64,000 nt of DNA from Homarus americanus (taxonomy: Eukaryota > Arthropoda > Malacostraca > Decapoda > Nephropidae): contig NW_024727881.1 in the NCBI RefSeq assembly GCF_018991925.1, forward strand, positions 1 to 64,000, given 5' to 3'. The position numbers were made by a program, and so were the translations under genes. Positions 63,516-64,000 of this stretch are shown here, in pieces. Position 1 is the first letter of the stretch; each line of letters starts with the position of its first letter. A model generated the notes under the pieces. That model saw only the letters and a list, made by a program, of their open reading frames with translations. It made no database searches and was not told where the DNA came from.

Positions 63516-64000
63516 AGTAATATACAAAAAATTATCGTGTTTTTCTTCTTTCTAACATAAAGAAGAAGGTAAGAAAGGAACCAGACGATGATAATTGAGT
63601 AAAATAGACAGCTAATAATATCAAATAATTAGTAACAACAGCTAGTAGATTAATTAGTAACTTTGAGGATATATCAATTTAAGATTTATCGATAAAAAAA
63701 AAAAAAATAATAATAATAATAATATATAAAAGGCTGATAAGCAGATAAAAGATGAATATATAAATAAAACTAGACGATAGGCAGAGATAAAAAAACAACT
63801 TAAGCTATAATAATAAAATAAATATTGAGGGAAAAATATATATTGTCCTGGAAAAATGTCAACAAGGGAGGGAGGGAGGGAGGGAAGGAGACTGGCGACA
63901 TGTGGCAACCCTGTGAATATTACAGTGCTTGGCTGCCTGAGCGCTGACACTCACACCAATTCACACACAACCGCTCAAGGGCTTCCTCCACCCCACGGAT
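63516..64000. other. AT-rich end of window
   Basis: Only A-runs, (AAT)n near 63705 and (GGGA)n near 63868. No gene seen. Confidence 0.5.

Overview
This is a eukaryotic window, most likely from a decapod crustacean. The evidence is one clearly recognisable invertebrate gap-junction gene (an innexin), an extreme load of long di- and trinucleotide microsatellites, and decayed non-LTR retrotransposons and hAT-type miniature elements. There is no bacterial gene organisation, CRISPR array or operon. Species-level placement is not possible from sequence alone.

Layout. 0-5.9 kb: a 20-bp G/C-skewed minisatellite of nearly 300 units, G-quadruplex-prone on the minus strand and open in all reading frames. 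5.9-13.8 kb: a compound satellite in which a conserved ~230-bp AT-richer module with a divergent pair of CCAAT boxes alternates with a ~30-bp GC-rich minisatellite; most of it is a two-unit higher-order repeat of about 1.1 kb. 13.84-14.15 kb: the same GC-rich material in inverted orientation. 14.4-17.0 kb: a dead non-LTR retrotransposon on the minus strand, split by a 321-bp hAT-type miniature element. 17-23.6 kb: noncoding sequence with microsatellites.

23.7-36.2 kb: the innexin gene on the minus strand. Two coding exons (105 and 293 codons) join in phase 0 across a 10.9-kb intron to give a 398-residue protein. The C-terminal tail has plausible alternative forms. The intron holds two 5'-truncated copies of a second retrotransposon family, another hAT-type element, several microsatellites and two decayed tandem arrays, one rich in forkhead-type GTAAACA motifs. 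36.2-40 kb: AT-rich upstream sequence with a 12-bp inverted repeat made of RFX-type half-sites.

40-64 kb: no confident gene. This part is a patchwork of tandem repeats, some young and nearly perfect (25-bp array at 40.5 kb, 20-bp array at 56 kb) and many decayed to recognisable motifs only. Notable are three CTCF-like motifs at 42.7 kb, a GC-rich island with possible coding potential at 45.6-46.2 kb, a decayed ~63-bp array carrying a CCAAT box and a TGACGTAA site per unit at 48.8-49.3 kb, a CCAATCA-rich tract at 52.4-52.7 kb, and a tRNA-derived SINE at 62.1-62.3 kb.

The innexin is the only gene I am sure of. The rest of the interest lies in repeat biology and in candidate regulatory arrays, which are inferences from motifs.
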